Shown: piece after piece, positions 23,665-32,129 of the stretch
Layout of the letters: the number at the start of each line of letters is the position of its first letter
Numbering within the stretch: position 1 is the stretch's first letter
From: Clostridiales bacterium
Lineage (GTDB): Bacteria; Bacillota; Clostridia; Christensenellales; Borkfalkiaceae
Direction of reading: 5' to 3'
Length of the DNA: 64,000 nucleotides
Assembly: GCA_022508285.1 (NCBI GenBank)
Contig: JAFLVN010000002.1
Coordinates: 62,001 to 126,000 of the forward strand
Notes under the pieces: model-generated
Database searches by the model: none
What the model was told of the DNA's origin: nothing
What the model saw: only the letters and a program-made list of their open reading frames with translations
Made by a program: the position numbers and the translations under genes

Positions 23665-24051
23665 CTACCTCTATCAGCTTTTTAACTGCTCTATACATAA
23701 AGCCGTCTTTAATACTACTTTCTAAAAACCTTCAAAAAATCTATCTCGACGGATAATATATCCGATAATTGCTTGAATATAATAAATATTCTCCGTTACA
23801 TTTAATGCATCGTCAAAATTAACAAATCGAGATTGAATTTGCTTTATGACGTCCTATAAATCCTTAGGGAAACACACAACACAATCGCAATCATAAATAA
23901 AGTCCGTTACCCATTTTTGATATGTTATGTATGGAAAAGTGATTGCCCCATCTGTTAACTTCTCCCCACCGCCCCATTCGCCGTAGCTTATTTCCGAGCG
24001 TGAAGCCTGCAACAATAAAGGTAAATACTTTTTAAGTTGTGAAATTTTCAT
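23636..24051 (-). pseudogene. Broken DUF6508-family gene (in-frame TAG plus one-base frameshift)
   Basis: From ATG 24049-24051 the frame encodes MKISQLKKYLPLLLQ, then SYGEWGGG and DGAITFPYITYQKWVTDFI, the DUF6508 pattern, to TAG at 23854-23856. The same frame continues with DVIKQIQSRF, then IQAIIGYIIRRDRFFEGF, the conserved RADRFxEG region, to a second TAG. Skipping one base in the T-run at 23725-23729 restores LESSIKDGFMYRAVKKLI to a natural stop at 23636-23638. The start overlaps the phosphoesterase stop (ATGA). I read this as a decayed gene; a sequencing error could explain the frameshift but not the in-frame stop as well. Confidence 0.8.
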
Positions 24052-24863
24052 AAGCTACCTGCAAGTTTTGGCGCCAGAGTAACTTCTACAATTTCAGGTC
24101 TATTAAATAAGCGAAGCGGAAATTCGGAATTGCCTAAGCCACGGGAGATTATCATTTTCGTGTTGCCTATGGTGTGTATACCCGAAGTATATTTGGGGAA
24201 CATTCCCTGACCGGGGGCGTATATTCCCTGCTTTGTAAACGGTATGCGCCACTGCCCTCCGTGGGCGTGCCCCGAAAGCACGAGCGCATAGCCCGCCCTT
24301 GCGTAATTTTTAAAACAGTGGGGCATATGCGCAAGTAAAACTTTATTTTGGGTATTGTTTGAAATTTTAGAGAGCGTATCGTTTTTATTGTGAGCACCGT
24401 TCAGTCCGACGAAAGTCACTCCTGAGACTTTAATTTCGGCATTGTCGAGAACGGTTGCGCCCGCCTCCATTACGCTTTTACGGAAAAATCTGTAGCCTTT
24501 ATTGCGCATTTCGTGGTTGCCCGAAATATAGAGAACGGGCGCAATTTGCGAGAGCGCGGAGATAGTTTCAAGTGCGACCCGCTTGTTCTTTTCGGTATAT
24601 CTGTGGATTATGTCTCCCGTTATTGCAATTACGTCGGGCGCAAGCAATTCTACATTTGAAATAAGCTTTGCATTGTGCGCACCGAACGACTTTCCGTGCA
24701 AATCGGAAATCTGAACAACTTTGACAGACTTTTCAACTTCGCCGAGCGGCACTTCGTATCGTGTGGTTTTGATGAGATTATTTGAAAGCCACAAAAAAAG
24801 GACAATCAGCGTAATACCTGCCACCGCCCCTACGGCGATAAGCGCAATCTGCCATTCGGTCAT
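24048..24863 (-). CDS. Membrane-anchored metallophosphoesterase (YkuE/YaeI-like)
   Basis: The 271-residue calcineurin-like phosphoesterase has one N-terminal transmembrane helix (residues about 6-28) and the complete metal motif set: QISDLHGKSFG, ITGDIIHRY, ISGNHEMRNKGY, LLAHMPH and LSGHAHGGQWRIPF. The late GHAHGGQ is typical of the YaeI/YkuE group, which includes UDP-diacylglucosamine-type and other lipid phosphohydrolases. The substrate is not determined. Its start overlaps the trmB stop (ATGA). Confidence 0.88.
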   Translation of the reverse strand: MTEWQIALIAVGAVAGITLIVLFLWLSNNLIKTTRYEVPLGEVEKSVKVVQISDLHGKSFGAHNAKLISNVELLAPDVIAITGDIIHRYTEKNKRVALETISALSQIAPVLYISGNHEMRNKGYRFFRKSVMEAGATVLDNAEIKVSGVTFVGLNGAHNKNDTLSKISNNTQNKVLLAHMPHCFKNYARAGYALVLSGHAHGGQWRIPFTKQGIYAPGQGMFPKYTSGIHTIGNTKMIISRGLGNSEFPLRLFNRPEIVEVTLAPKLAGSL

Positions 24864-25531
24864 GCCTTCACCGCCACAATTCTGTATATGGGCTTGCCCC
24901 TTTCTTTAAAAAGTTTTTCGTGCTCTGTTTCTATATCCCCATCCACGGGATTTGCCGCTAAATTTTCACAGGTATCTATAACTTTATACCCCGCCTCTTT
25001 ATAACTTTCGAGAGAAAAGAGATAAAAAGCATAGTCGTCCGTCTTTTGGAAAATTTCGCCTCCATCCTTTAAAAGGGCGCTGTAAATATTTAAAAATCTC
25101 GTATGGGTGAGCCGCTGCTTTTTGTAGCCTTCCTTAGGGAGAGGGTTGGAAAAGTTGAGATATATGCGGGAGACGGTACTCTTTTCAAAATATCTGCCCA
25201 GCACTTCCGCCGCACAGTTGAGATAGTAGACGTTATGTATTTGTTCGGCTTTGGTGCGCTCAAGTGCCTCTATTAAAACGTTGGAAATTTTTTCGACCGC
25301 AACAAAATTTATATCGGGATTGAGCTTTGCCGTATCATTCACAAATTTGCCCTTGCCGCAACCTATTTCAAGGTATACGGGATTGCCGTTGCCGAATATT
25401 TTTTCAAGGGGCAGAATATCGGGAATATCGGCAGATATCTTCATATTCTTTTCGTTTAAATCGGCAACCGTAACTATATCGGCGCAGGCGGCTATGCGTT
25501 CTTCAAGGTGGGATTTTTTGTGCATTCTCAT
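24860..25531 (-). CDS. trmB: tRNA (guanine-N7-)-methyltransferase
   Basis: TrmB methylates G46 in the variable loop of tRNAs using SAM. The protein of about 223 residues starts MRMHKKSH, typical of the family, and shows the SAM loop YLEIGCGKGKFVNDTA, FVAVEKISNVL, IYLNFSNPLPKEGYKKQRLTH (usual NFSDPWPK) and the C-terminal TEHEKLFKERGKPIYR. No Shine-Dalgarno sequence precedes the ATG at 25529-25531. The promoter places transcription start at the ATG, so translation is probably leaderless. An open extension to 25567 would run through the promoter. Confidence 0.93.
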   Translation of the reverse strand: MRMHKKSHLEERIAACADIVTVADLNEKNMKISADIPDILPLEKIFGNGNPVYLEIGCGKGKFVNDTAKLNPDINFVAVEKISNVLIEALERTKAEQIHNVYYLNCAAEVLGRYFEKSTVSRIYLNFSNPLPKEGYKKQRLTHTRFLNIYSALLKDGGEIFQKTDDYAFYLFSLESYKEAGYKVIDTCENLAANPVDGDIETEHEKLFKERGKPIYRIVAVKA

Positions 25532-25538
25532 ACTTAAA

Positions 25539-25567
25539 ATTCTAACATATATGCGCTTATTTTGCAA
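25539..25567 (-). promoter_or_regulatory. Promoter of trmB implying a leaderless mRNA
   Basis: On the minus strand TTGCAA (25562-25567) and TAGAAT (25539-25544) are 17 bases apart. The A of the trmB ATG is 8 bases from the last -10 base. Confidence 0.6.
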
Positions 25568-25690
25568 TCGATTGCCGTGTGAAAAAGCTACGGCTTTATT
25601 TTTTATTTATTTATATATTATGCGTTTGACGGCGCTAATTTCCGCTTACATATAGACACCGGGTGAAAATATAATTTTGAGAGGTTTTAT

Positions 25691-26242
25691 TTGACTTTTA
25701 TTGAAATTATGCGTTTCATCACCTTTTACGGCGTGGATATTGCCGTGCTCGGGATTGTCACTTGCGTATTGACCCAGCTTTTGAAAACCACTCTTTTGAA
25801 AAAAGCGCCCAATAAGCTTTACGCTTTTATGCCTGTAATTTTAGGCAGCGTGCTGTACGCAGTTTATACTATGATTTCGCATATGAGCTTTTGTTACGCA
25901 TTTGAAAACATAGGGTCGGTTTTGGAAAACGGCTTTACGGTAGGGGCTGCCGCAACGGTAATTTACGTGGTTTGCGAGCAGTTTACCCGCAAAAAAAACT
26001 CCTCACTCTCAACGGCGGCAAGCGTAGTTGCCGCAATGATTGCGGACTTTGTAGAAGAGGAAAAACTGAACGCTATCGCACAGAAAATCGACGATGAGTT
26101 CGACAGTTCCGATATGCAGTCGGCGGCACATACTATTGCCCGAACGCTAAGCGAGTGTGCGCAGGGTGACGCAGACGAGCGTAGCTTTGAGGAGCTTTCT
26201 GTACTGGTTGCCCAAACGCTTGCACGGTTAAAATCTATTTAA
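25691..26242 (+). CDS. Hypothetical membrane protein, 183 residues
   Basis: Three hydrophobic segments are visible in the first 100 residues (about 13-31, 43-62 and 77-96), followed by a charged cytosolic-looking tail with EEEKLNAIAQKIDDEF and repeated Ala/Leu/Glu helices. The start is TTG at 25691 because AGAGG lies 6 bases before it; an ATG at 25709 is possible but lacks a site. The size and hairpin-like membrane part resemble holin-like proteins, but I see no diagnostic motif and do not assign a function. It is a single gene ending in a strong terminator. Confidence 0.75.
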   Translation: MTFIEIMRFITFYGVDIAVLGIVTCVLTQLLKTTLLKKAPNKLYAFMPVILGSVLYAVYTMISHMSFCYAFENIGSVLENGFTVGAAATVIYVVCEQFTRKKNSSLSTAASVVAAMIADFVEEEKLNAIAQKIDDEFDSSDMQSAAHTIARTLSECAQGDADERSFEELSVLVAQTLARLKSI

Positions 26243-26271
26243 CAATAAGTCAACGCCGTAACGCACAAAAG

Positions 26272-26298
26272 CGCCCGCCACTTTGTAAGTGGCGGGCG
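26272..26298. terminator. Bidirectional terminator
   Basis: CGCCCGCCACTT and AAGTGGCGGGCG form a 12-bp stem around TGT, followed by TCTTTTT. It lies between the convergent membrane-protein gene and the ger operon. Confidence 0.85.
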
Positions 26299-26303
26299 TC
26301 TTT

Positions 26304-27626
26304 TTAGTTTCTGGATTTAACGTCTACTTTGTATTTAACACGCATTTTTTGCAGGGCGTCCTCTTCAAGCCCTTCGAAATAACGGTGATGATATTTGAAA
26401 ATACTCTCTTTAATGCCGAGAAAATCGCAATCTGTCTGTCTGGATATATCCATAAGTGACGCAAACCTCTCTTCTACCGTTTTATTTGCCGCCTCAATAA
26501 TTTCGGGAGAAAGCTTGTCGTCTTTGGTGGTTTCCTTGGGTTCGACAGGTTTTTTTATGCCTACGACTTGCCCGTACGCACTGAATTTCAGGGTTACTTC
26601 GGGTATGCCGTCTACAATTTTTACGTCTATTGCACTCTTACTCTTACCCAAGCCTATCGTATAGTGATATTCCGAAGTATCACACGGCAAAACGGCAAGA
26701 TGTATGTCGTATTCAAGTATATTGAGGGCGAACGCCTGCTGTTCGTTGAGTATACCGGCAAATTTTCCGTTGTTGAATATAGCCGTTTTTCTTGCGGTAA
26801 ATTCAACCGGTTTCTGTTCGCCACCCGAAGAACCCGAACCGCTAGAGGAACTGCCTGAGCCGCCCTCGCTGCCGCCCTCGCCTCCGCCTTCTCCGCTCGA
26901 CGAACCTCCGCCGCTTCCGCTGCTGTCGCCGCCGCCGGAGGAGCCGCCGCTCTGCGGTTCATCGCCGCCGACGTTGTCGCCGTTGCCGCCCTCCTCACTG
27001 GTGCCCTGCACGTTAGCCTCGATAAACGGCATATAGCATGCCTTGCTCCTCGAAAAGTTCGAAAGAGCGATATCCTTTAAATTTGCGCTTGAAACGTTTG
27101 CCGATTTTTCAAGCTCGTCTGCAAGGGCTCGCTGAATGACAGTCGTGGTCATGTCGCTCGTAACAGTTGGCATTGAAAGAATTTCAGACGCCTTTCCGTC
27201 GCACATAGCCACAAGCGCAGTCAGCTCGGAATAGTTTTTGCGGTAAAGACAGCCCATGAGCCGGAAAATATTTTTATCCTTACAGCTATCGCCGAGAAGT
27301 ACGAGCTTGCAGAACTGAAGCTGGGGATAGAAGCCCGTTTTTGCATTAATTTCGTTGAGGGCGTCGGCAACCGTTTCGCCGCTGCCCTGCACTTCGGTAT
27401 ACTCTATGTTATCTCCGCTCTGAGAAGGTTTGGGCACTGCAAGCTGGGCTGTGACCTGCACCTCGTTTTCGGTGGAGTCTATTCCTATGGCAACGATTAT
27501 CGAGGTTTTGTGTATATCGACTATGCCGAAATCGTTAGTAAAAAACATTACGGCAAGAGCAATGAATAATACCCAGAAAAATATAACCGAAAAGCGGCGG
27601 AGTTTAGCGCGGTGTGCCGGTTTCAT
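26304..27626 (-). CDS. Ger(x)C-family spore germination protein, without lipobox and with Ser/Gly insertion
   Basis: This 440-residue protein is the GerC component of a nutrient germinant receptor. Family features are the N-terminal FGIVDIHKTSIIVAIGID, VSDALNEINAKTGFYPQL-like region, LLGDSC and the C-terminal DFLGIKESIFKYHHRYF. Two oddities stand out. The normal lipobox CWD is replaced by TNDFG, so the N-terminal hydrophobic segment (residues about 13-30) cannot be lipidated and would be an uncleaved anchor. Residues about 220-265 are a low-complexity Ser/Gly/Glu linker. The start overlaps the gerB stop by 4 bases and has GGGAGG upstream. Confidence 0.88.
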   Translation of the reverse strand: MKPAHRAKLRRFSVIFFWVLFIALAVMFFTNDFGIVDIHKTSIIVAIGIDSTENEVQVTAQLAVPKPSQSGDNIEYTEVQGSGETVADALNEINAKTGFYPQLQFCKLVLLGDSCKDKNIFRLMGCLYRKNYSELTALVAMCDGKASEILSMPTVTSDMTTTVIQRALADELEKSANVSSANLKDIALSNFSRSKACYMPFIEANVQGTSEEGGNGDNVGGDEPQSGGSSGGGDSSGSGGGSSSGEGGGEGGSEGGSGSSSSGSGSSGGEQKPVEFTARKTAIFNNGKFAGILNEQQAFALNILEYDIHLAVLPCDTSEYHYTIGLGKSKSAIDVKIVDGIPEVTLKFSAYGQVVGIKKPVEPKETTKDDKLSPEIIEAANKTVEERFASLMDISRQTDCDFLGIKESIFKYHHRYFEGLEEDALQKMRVKYKVDVKSRN

Positions 27627-28684
27627 CTTTCCCTCCTTTTAAGCGCCCATGCCGAGAGCGGCGCAATAACGGCAAATATTACTACGACTATCCACAGCCA
27701 GTTTGCAAAGAAAGATTGCAACGCCGTGAAAAAGTGGTTGCAGGTTAAAAGAATAGTTGCCAAAACGGCGTTGACGGCAACGGATAAAATTTCGGGACAG
27801 TCCCAACCAGTGCATTTTATAAGACACTGCACGGCAAGCTGGATATTTAAAACGAGTGCAAACAGCATTACCACCTCTAAGGCGTAAAGGGTATATAAAT
27901 CTATTCTGCCTATCACGTCGATTGCCGAAAAGTACAGCGACGTTTTGGATATGGCAAACTGCCTCGAGTAGGTGAGTTCGCCGTAAATCCCGTAGAACAC
28001 CGCCAAAAACAGTAAAACGATAGCCGCCCCTGCCGCATAGCTCAAAGTCATTTTTGCCGCATCACCCTTTTTATAGCGGAAGTGACCGAGGAACATAAGA
28101 AGATATGCCGGCTCTAAAAAGTTGAGAGCCGTTTTCATAGAGCCGCCGAAAACCTTTGATGCCGGCGTTTTAAGTACGGGCAAGAGGTTGGAAAAATCCA
28201 CTTCCGTAAAGGACATAAAAAATATAAACGCCATACTTATTAAAAATATCGGCATGCACACGTCGGCGCAACAACCTATATTTTTAAAGGATTTCGAGCC
28301 TGCGTATATCGTGAAGATAAATATCGGAAGAAATACGAGAACGGTTGGAACGGTGTCGTAGAATATTGCGTGCACGTACAGCTTCTGCTCGAAGAGCGGA
28401 ATTATAGTGCACACTATAAAGAACGCCGCAAAAAAACCGAAAATTATGCGTGCGGGTATTTCGCCGAACGTATCTTTTAACAGCTCAAACAGCGTTTTGT
28501 CTGTCTTTGAGCTTAAATAGGCAACAGCCCAGATTACTATTCCCTGAACAACGAAGTTTATCAGTGCGGAAAACAGTAAATCCCTGCCGCTGTAGCCCGA
28601 AAGCATTGTGGGGTACAGCAAGAGCTTTGAAGCCGCCGTGTAAAATATAAGAATAAAACAGATTTGTCTAACGCTTATTTTCAC
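27623..28684 (-). CDS. GerB-family germination permease
   Basis: The 353-residue polytopic protein (about ten hydrophobic segments) belongs to the GerAB/amino-acid-polyamine-like superfamily and should bind the germinant in the spore inner membrane. It starts VKISVRQICFILIFYTAASKLL with a GTG codon that overlaps the gerA gene by 17 bases. PTMLSGYSGRDLLFSALI and the IDVIGRIDLYTLYALE segment are family-typical. It is the middle gene of a three-gene receptor operon. Confidence 0.9.
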   Translation of the reverse strand: MKISVRQICFILIFYTAASKLLLYPTMLSGYSGRDLLFSALINFVVQGIVIWAVAYLSSKTDKTLFELLKDTFGEIPARIIFGFFAAFFIVCTIIPLFEQKLYVHAIFYDTVPTVLVFLPIFIFTIYAGSKSFKNIGCCADVCMPIFLISMAFIFFMSFTEVDFSNLLPVLKTPASKVFGGSMKTALNFLEPAYLLMFLGHFRYKKGDAAKMTLSYAAGAAIVLLFLAVFYGIYGELTYSRQFAISKTSLYFSAIDVIGRIDLYTLYALEVVMLFALVLNIQLAVQCLIKCTGWDCPEILSVAVNAVLATILLTCNHFFTALQSFFANWLWIVVVIFAVIAPLSAWALKRRER

Positions 28685-30104
28685 TTTTTAACCTCACTTT
28701 GTCCTGCGTTTTTATAGACTTGGGACGGTTTTTCAGCGTATACATGTTTGCCTTTACCATGCTGTCGTAAAGGTCGTTTTTGACGAGGGGCGCAAATGGC
28801 GCCAAAAGAGGCACACCGTAGGACTGCTCCGTGACGATGTAACTTATGATAAACGCCGTCAATACCACCACACCGAACGGTCCTATGCTGCCGGCAACGA
28901 TGAGATATATCCAGCGGAGAGTGGTCGTTGTTTCAACGAGGTCTGGCACGGTGTACAGACAAATTGCCGAAAAAGCTATAATGATTATTGCGGGAGTGGA
29001 AATTATGCCCGCCTTAACCGCCGTATCGCCGAGAACGAGCGCACCCACAACGGAGAGCGCAAGTCCCACGTATTTGGGCATACGTATAGACGCTTCGTTT
29101 AAAACTTCTAAAACTAGCAGAGTTAAAAACATTTCGATGCTCGGCGACAAGGGCAAACCTTGCGTTGAGCTTGTAATTTTTAAAAGCAGTCTGAACGGTA
29201 TGAGCTGAGCCTTGAAAAGCTGTGCAGAAATATATAGTGCAGGTAAGAACAAGCCTAACATTATTGATAAAAACCGCAATATCCTCAGCGTGGTTGCACG
29301 GTAGGAGCTTGAATAGTAGTCCTCTCCCGACTGAAAGTCCTCTACCAGCATATATGGTACGGTTATGGCAATCGGCGAACCGTCAACGAGTATTCCCACC
29401 CTTCCTTCGCTTACCTTAGCACAGAAAATATCCGGCTTTTCGCTCGTGCCGCATCTTTTGAACACCGAGCGTGGGCGCTTGGATATGAACGCCGAAACGT
29501 AAGAGGAATCGGGAATAAGGTCGATAGTGTTTTCGGATATCTCCTTTTCTATTTTTTCGGGCAGACCCTTGGGGCACACGCCCTCGATATAGACTATCGC
29601 CACTACGGTTTCCGAACGCTTGCCGCTCTTTAAAGTTTTTATCTGTAGCTTGTCCGTTTTAATGCGCTTACGCACAAGTCCCATGTTGGTCTTTATCTCC
29701 TCGATAAAGCCCTCGCGAGGACCTTTCACGGCAATATCGGTGGGCGGCTCGGCAACGGCTCGGGCGGGCGGACTCTTTAAACCTAATATAATATAGCCGT
29801 CCTCGCCGTCAACAAACAATACGGCGTTGCCGTCGGAAATTTCCTTTACGGCGTCGGGAATCTTTTTACCGTCCTTGACCTCGGGCGACGCCAAAAGAAG
29901 GCGGACTTTATTTATGTCGTCCTCCTTCTGCACCGCACGGAGAGGTTTAACCACGAGCTCGCCGATGAGCTCTTTATTGCATATTCCGTCCGCAAAGATT
30001 ACGGCAAACTTTTTGCCGCTATCCGATTGGAACTCGAAAACGAGGATATCCTCGCTCTTTAAAATCTTTTTTACTGCCTTTATGTTTTTATCCAAAGTAG
30101 CCAT
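28668..30104 (-). CDS. GerA-family spore germination protein
   Basis: GerA-type proteins have an N-terminal cytosolic domain and a C-terminal membrane domain; together with GerB and GerC they form the germinant receptor. The 478-residue protein shows GPREGFIEEIKTNMGLVRKRIK near residue 160, SKRPRSVFKR, KVSEGRVGILVDGSP, AITVPYMLVEDFQSGEDYY and membrane segments with NEASIRMPKYVGLALSVVG and ALVLGDTAVKAG, all diagnostic of GerA/SpoVAF. The ATG at 30102-30104 (MATLDKN) was chosen over an upstream frame that has no binding site; GAGG lies 12 bases before it. Confidence 0.92.
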   Translation of the reverse strand: MATLDKNIKAVKKILKSEDILVFEFQSDSGKKFAVIFADGICNKELIGELVVKPLRAVQKEDDINKVRLLLASPEVKDGKKIPDAVKEISDGNAVLFVDGEDGYIILGLKSPPARAVAEPPTDIAVKGPREGFIEEIKTNMGLVRKRIKTDKLQIKTLKSGKRSETVVAIVYIEGVCPKGLPEKIEKEISENTIDLIPDSSYVSAFISKRPRSVFKRCGTSEKPDIFCAKVSEGRVGILVDGSPIAITVPYMLVEDFQSGEDYYSSSYRATTLRILRFLSIMLGLFLPALYISAQLFKAQLIPFRLLLKITSSTQGLPLSPSIEMFLTLLVLEVLNEASIRMPKYVGLALSVVGALVLGDTAVKAGIISTPAIIIIAFSAICLYTVPDLVETTTTLRWIYLIVAGSIGPFGVVVLTAFIISYIVTEQSYGVPLLAPFAPLVKNDLYDSMVKANMYTLKNRPKSIKTQDKVRLKSENKR

Positions 30105-30196
30105 ACGGGCACTTAACCTCAACAGATACATTTTTACGGGCAAAACGTAGGTATATCCCCGTACAAATATTATCAGTAAAAAATTACAAAAAATAC

Positions 30197-30227
30197 TTGA
30201 CAAGGAATACTATGTAATGTATAGTAT
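30197..30227 (+). promoter_or_regulatory. Promoter with PadR-type palindromic operator
   Basis: TTGACA (30197-30202) and TATAGT (30220-30225) have a 17-base spacer. The inverted repeat ATACTAT / ATAGTAT (30207-30227, 7-base centre) overlaps spacer and -10, as expected for autorepression by the PadR protein encoded next. Confidence 0.8.
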
Positions 30228-30246
30228 TATACGAAACGGAGTATTT

Positions 30247-30558
30247 ATGGATATTCAACTTAAAAAGGGAATACTTGACATATGCGTGCTCTCCGCACTT
30301 GAACGAGGGGAAAGCTACGGATATCAGATAATCGACGACCTTAGGAACGTTGTGGAAATTTCCGAAAGCACGCTGTACCCCATTTTAAAGCGGCTTGAGG
30401 GTGCGGGTTACCTTACCACGAGGACTGCGGAATTTTCGGGACGGCTCAGACGGTATTATAAAATTACGCAATCGGGATTAAAACGGCTTTACGAAGGTCG
30501 CTCGGATTTACAGGAAATTAACGTTATTTATAGGAAAATATTCGGAGGCAGACTATGA
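30247..30558 (+). CDS. PadR-family transcriptional regulator
   Basis: The 103-residue winged-helix protein has the PadR pattern DIQLKKGILDICVLSALERG, ESYGYQIIDDL, then SESTLYPILKRLEGAGYL (recognition helix and wing) and RRYYKITQSG. The ATG at 30247 has ACGGAG 5 bases upstream. It overlaps the DUF1700 gene by 4 bases. PadR-DUF1700-DUF4097 is a recurrent Firmicute operon, in which PadR is expected to be an autorepressor responding to envelope or drug stress; the inducer is unknown here. Confidence 0.92.
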   Translation: MDIQLKKGILDICVLSALERGESYGYQIIDDLRNVVEISESTLYPILKRLEGAGYLTTRTAEFSGRLRRYYKITQSGLKRLYEGRSDLQEINVIYRKIFGGRL

Positions 30559-31229
30559 AATATAACGAGTGGGTAACGCAATTAAACGCTAACCTTTTGA
30601 GCGTTTCCGAAGCCGAAAGGCGCAGGGTTTTGGATTACTATGCGGAAGCGTACGCCGACAGACGTGCGGCGGGTTTTTCCGAAAACGAGATAATAGACGG
30701 CTTCGGCGCACCCTACGATGCGGCTCAGGCAATACTTGAGAACGACAGCTTTACGGAGAATACGAACAAAAGCGCTCCGCACAACGAGCAGCCTAATCAA
30801 TATTATCAACAACAGAATTACGAGCAACCTAAGCAGTATTCGCCTCCCTCTTCACCTCTTCCCGCAGCAAGTCAGCCAGCTAACGAAGTAAAAGTAAAAA
30901 AGGACAACACCTGGGTGTTCGTGATACTTTGCATAGTGTTTGCCGTACCCATATTCTCGTTGATTATGACTATGGTGGGCGTAACAATCGGCTTTGCCGC
31001 AGCTCCGTTCGGCATAGTCGCCACCGGTGCGGGATTTATTGTAAGCGGCATATGGACTATGTTTTCGACGTTCGGAGTCGGATTGGCGTACGTGGGTATA
31101 GGGCTCATTATTCTCGGAGTCGGGATTCCGCTTTTTAAGCTGTTTTTCAGCCTTGTAAAACTGATGTGGAAACTGTTCGGAAAGTTCTTTAAATGGCTTG
31201 CAGGGCTTTTTAAAGGAGGTGTAAAATGA
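30555..31229 (+). CDS. DUF1700-family membrane protein
   Basis: This 224-residue protein has the DUF1700 N-terminal helical region (KYNEWVTQLNANLLSVSEAE, then VLDYYAEAYADRRAAGFSE and EIIDGFGAPYDAA), a Gln/Pro-rich linker (residues about 78-110) and three hydrophobic segments near 116-195. The C-terminus is rich in Lys and Phe. It overlaps padR and the DUF4097 gene by 4 bases each. The family is thought to link membrane state to the neighbouring DUF4097 protein; no enzymatic motif is present. Confidence 0.87.
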   Translation: MKYNEWVTQLNANLLSVSEAERRRVLDYYAEAYADRRAAGFSENEIIDGFGAPYDAAQAILENDSFTENTNKSAPHNEQPNQYYQQQNYEQPKQYSPPSSPLPAASQPANEVKVKKDNTWVFVILCIVFAVPIFSLIMTMVGVTIGFAAAPFGIVATGAGFIVSGIWTMFSTFGVGLAYVGIGLIILGVGIPLFKLFFSLVKLMWKLFGKFFKWLAGLFKGGVK

Positions 31230-32011
31230 AAGGATTTGCAAAATGCCTCATAGCCGCCGCAATATTAGTTGGAGCAGGCATAGCCCTTTTGCTTATCGGA
31301 CTTGGCATAAGCGACTGGAAACTTAATCCTGAGATTACAGAAAAAACTTATGTACAGAGTAGTGAAAATATTAAAAATATATCGCTTGATATTGCGGCGG
31401 GTGAATTTGAAACGGTATTCTATGACGGAGAAAAAATAGAAATCGATTACTTCACTTCAACAACAAAAAAAGTTGAAATCAAAGAGAGCGGCACAACACT
31501 CACTTACCGTGAAAGCAACAGATGGTGGATAAACTTTATCGGTTTCAAATATCCCAAAGTCGTGATTAAGTTGCCGCAAAGCAATATTTACAATCTTGAC
31601 GTGGATATGTCTGCCGGAGTTGTTTCGATTGCGGGCGGAACGTTTGGAAATCTGGACGTGGACATGAGCGCAGGAATGGTGAAATTCAACGATAGCATTA
31701 CCTGCGGAAAACTGAATATCGACATTAGCGCAGGAAAAATCGAGGCAAACAAAATAGTCTGTTCTTCACTTAAAGTAAACGTCAGCGCAGGTGCAGTGGA
31801 AATTGACAGTATTATTTGTCCTGTAATCGATATCGGCGTCAGCGCAGGGTCTGTGAATTTGGGAATTGACGGAATAAAATCAGAATATACAATCAGGGTC
31901 GACAAGTCTGCGGGTAGTTGTAACGTTAACAATCAGACGGGCACAGACTCAGCTAAAAAGATTGATATCGACGTCTCCGCAGGCTCTGTTAACGTAAGAT
32001 TTACCGATTGA
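31226..32011 (+). CDS. DUF4097-family beta-repeat membrane protein
   Basis: The 261-residue protein has one N-terminal transmembrane segment (residues about 5-25) and an extracytoplasmic beta-helix-like domain. The domain is built of about seven short repeats with the core [D/N][I/V]SAG, for example LDIAAGEFE, VDMSAGVVS, VDMSAGMVK, IDISAGKIE, VNVSAGAVE and IDVSAGSVN. This is the DUF4097/LiaX-like fold. GGAGG precedes the ATG inside the DUF1700 gene. In Firmicutes such proteins accompany envelope-stress regulators. Confidence 0.9.
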   Translation: MKGFAKCLIAAAILVGAGIALLLIGLGISDWKLNPEITEKTYVQSSENIKNISLDIAAGEFETVFYDGEKIEIDYFTSTTKKVEIKESGTTLTYRESNRWWINFIGFKYPKVVIKLPQSNIYNLDVDMSAGVVSIAGGTFGNLDVDMSAGMVKFNDSITCGKLNIDISAGKIEANKIVCSSLKVNVSAGAVEIDSIICPVIDIGVSAGSVNLGIDGIKSEYTIRVDKSAGSCNVNNQTGTDSAKKIDIDVSAGSVNVRFTD

Positions 32012-32079
32012 CAACATTGCGCTAAAATGATAAAATGCAAGCAAGCGTTCCGCTTGAGCAAGTATCTTATTTTAAAAAA

Positions 32080-32120
32080 TCGCTTGACGAGCCGGACGGC
32101 AAATCAAGCGAAATTTTTTT
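32080..32120 (+). terminator. Terminator of the padR operon, with upstream alternative stem
   Basis: TCGCTTGA (32080-32087) and TCAAGCGA (32104-32111) form an 8-bp stem followed by a T7 run. A-rich sequence precedes it, so it may work in both directions. Upstream, 32046-32060 contains CAAGCG-TTC-CGCTTG, whose arms can also pair with the terminator arms. Confidence 0.75.
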
Positions 32121-32129
32121 GAGGCACTT

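Noticed and set aside
26840..26990. Short-repeat array or CRISPR-like tract
   Set aside because: The repetitive appearance is the coding sequence of the Ser/Gly linker of GerC, without regular spacers.
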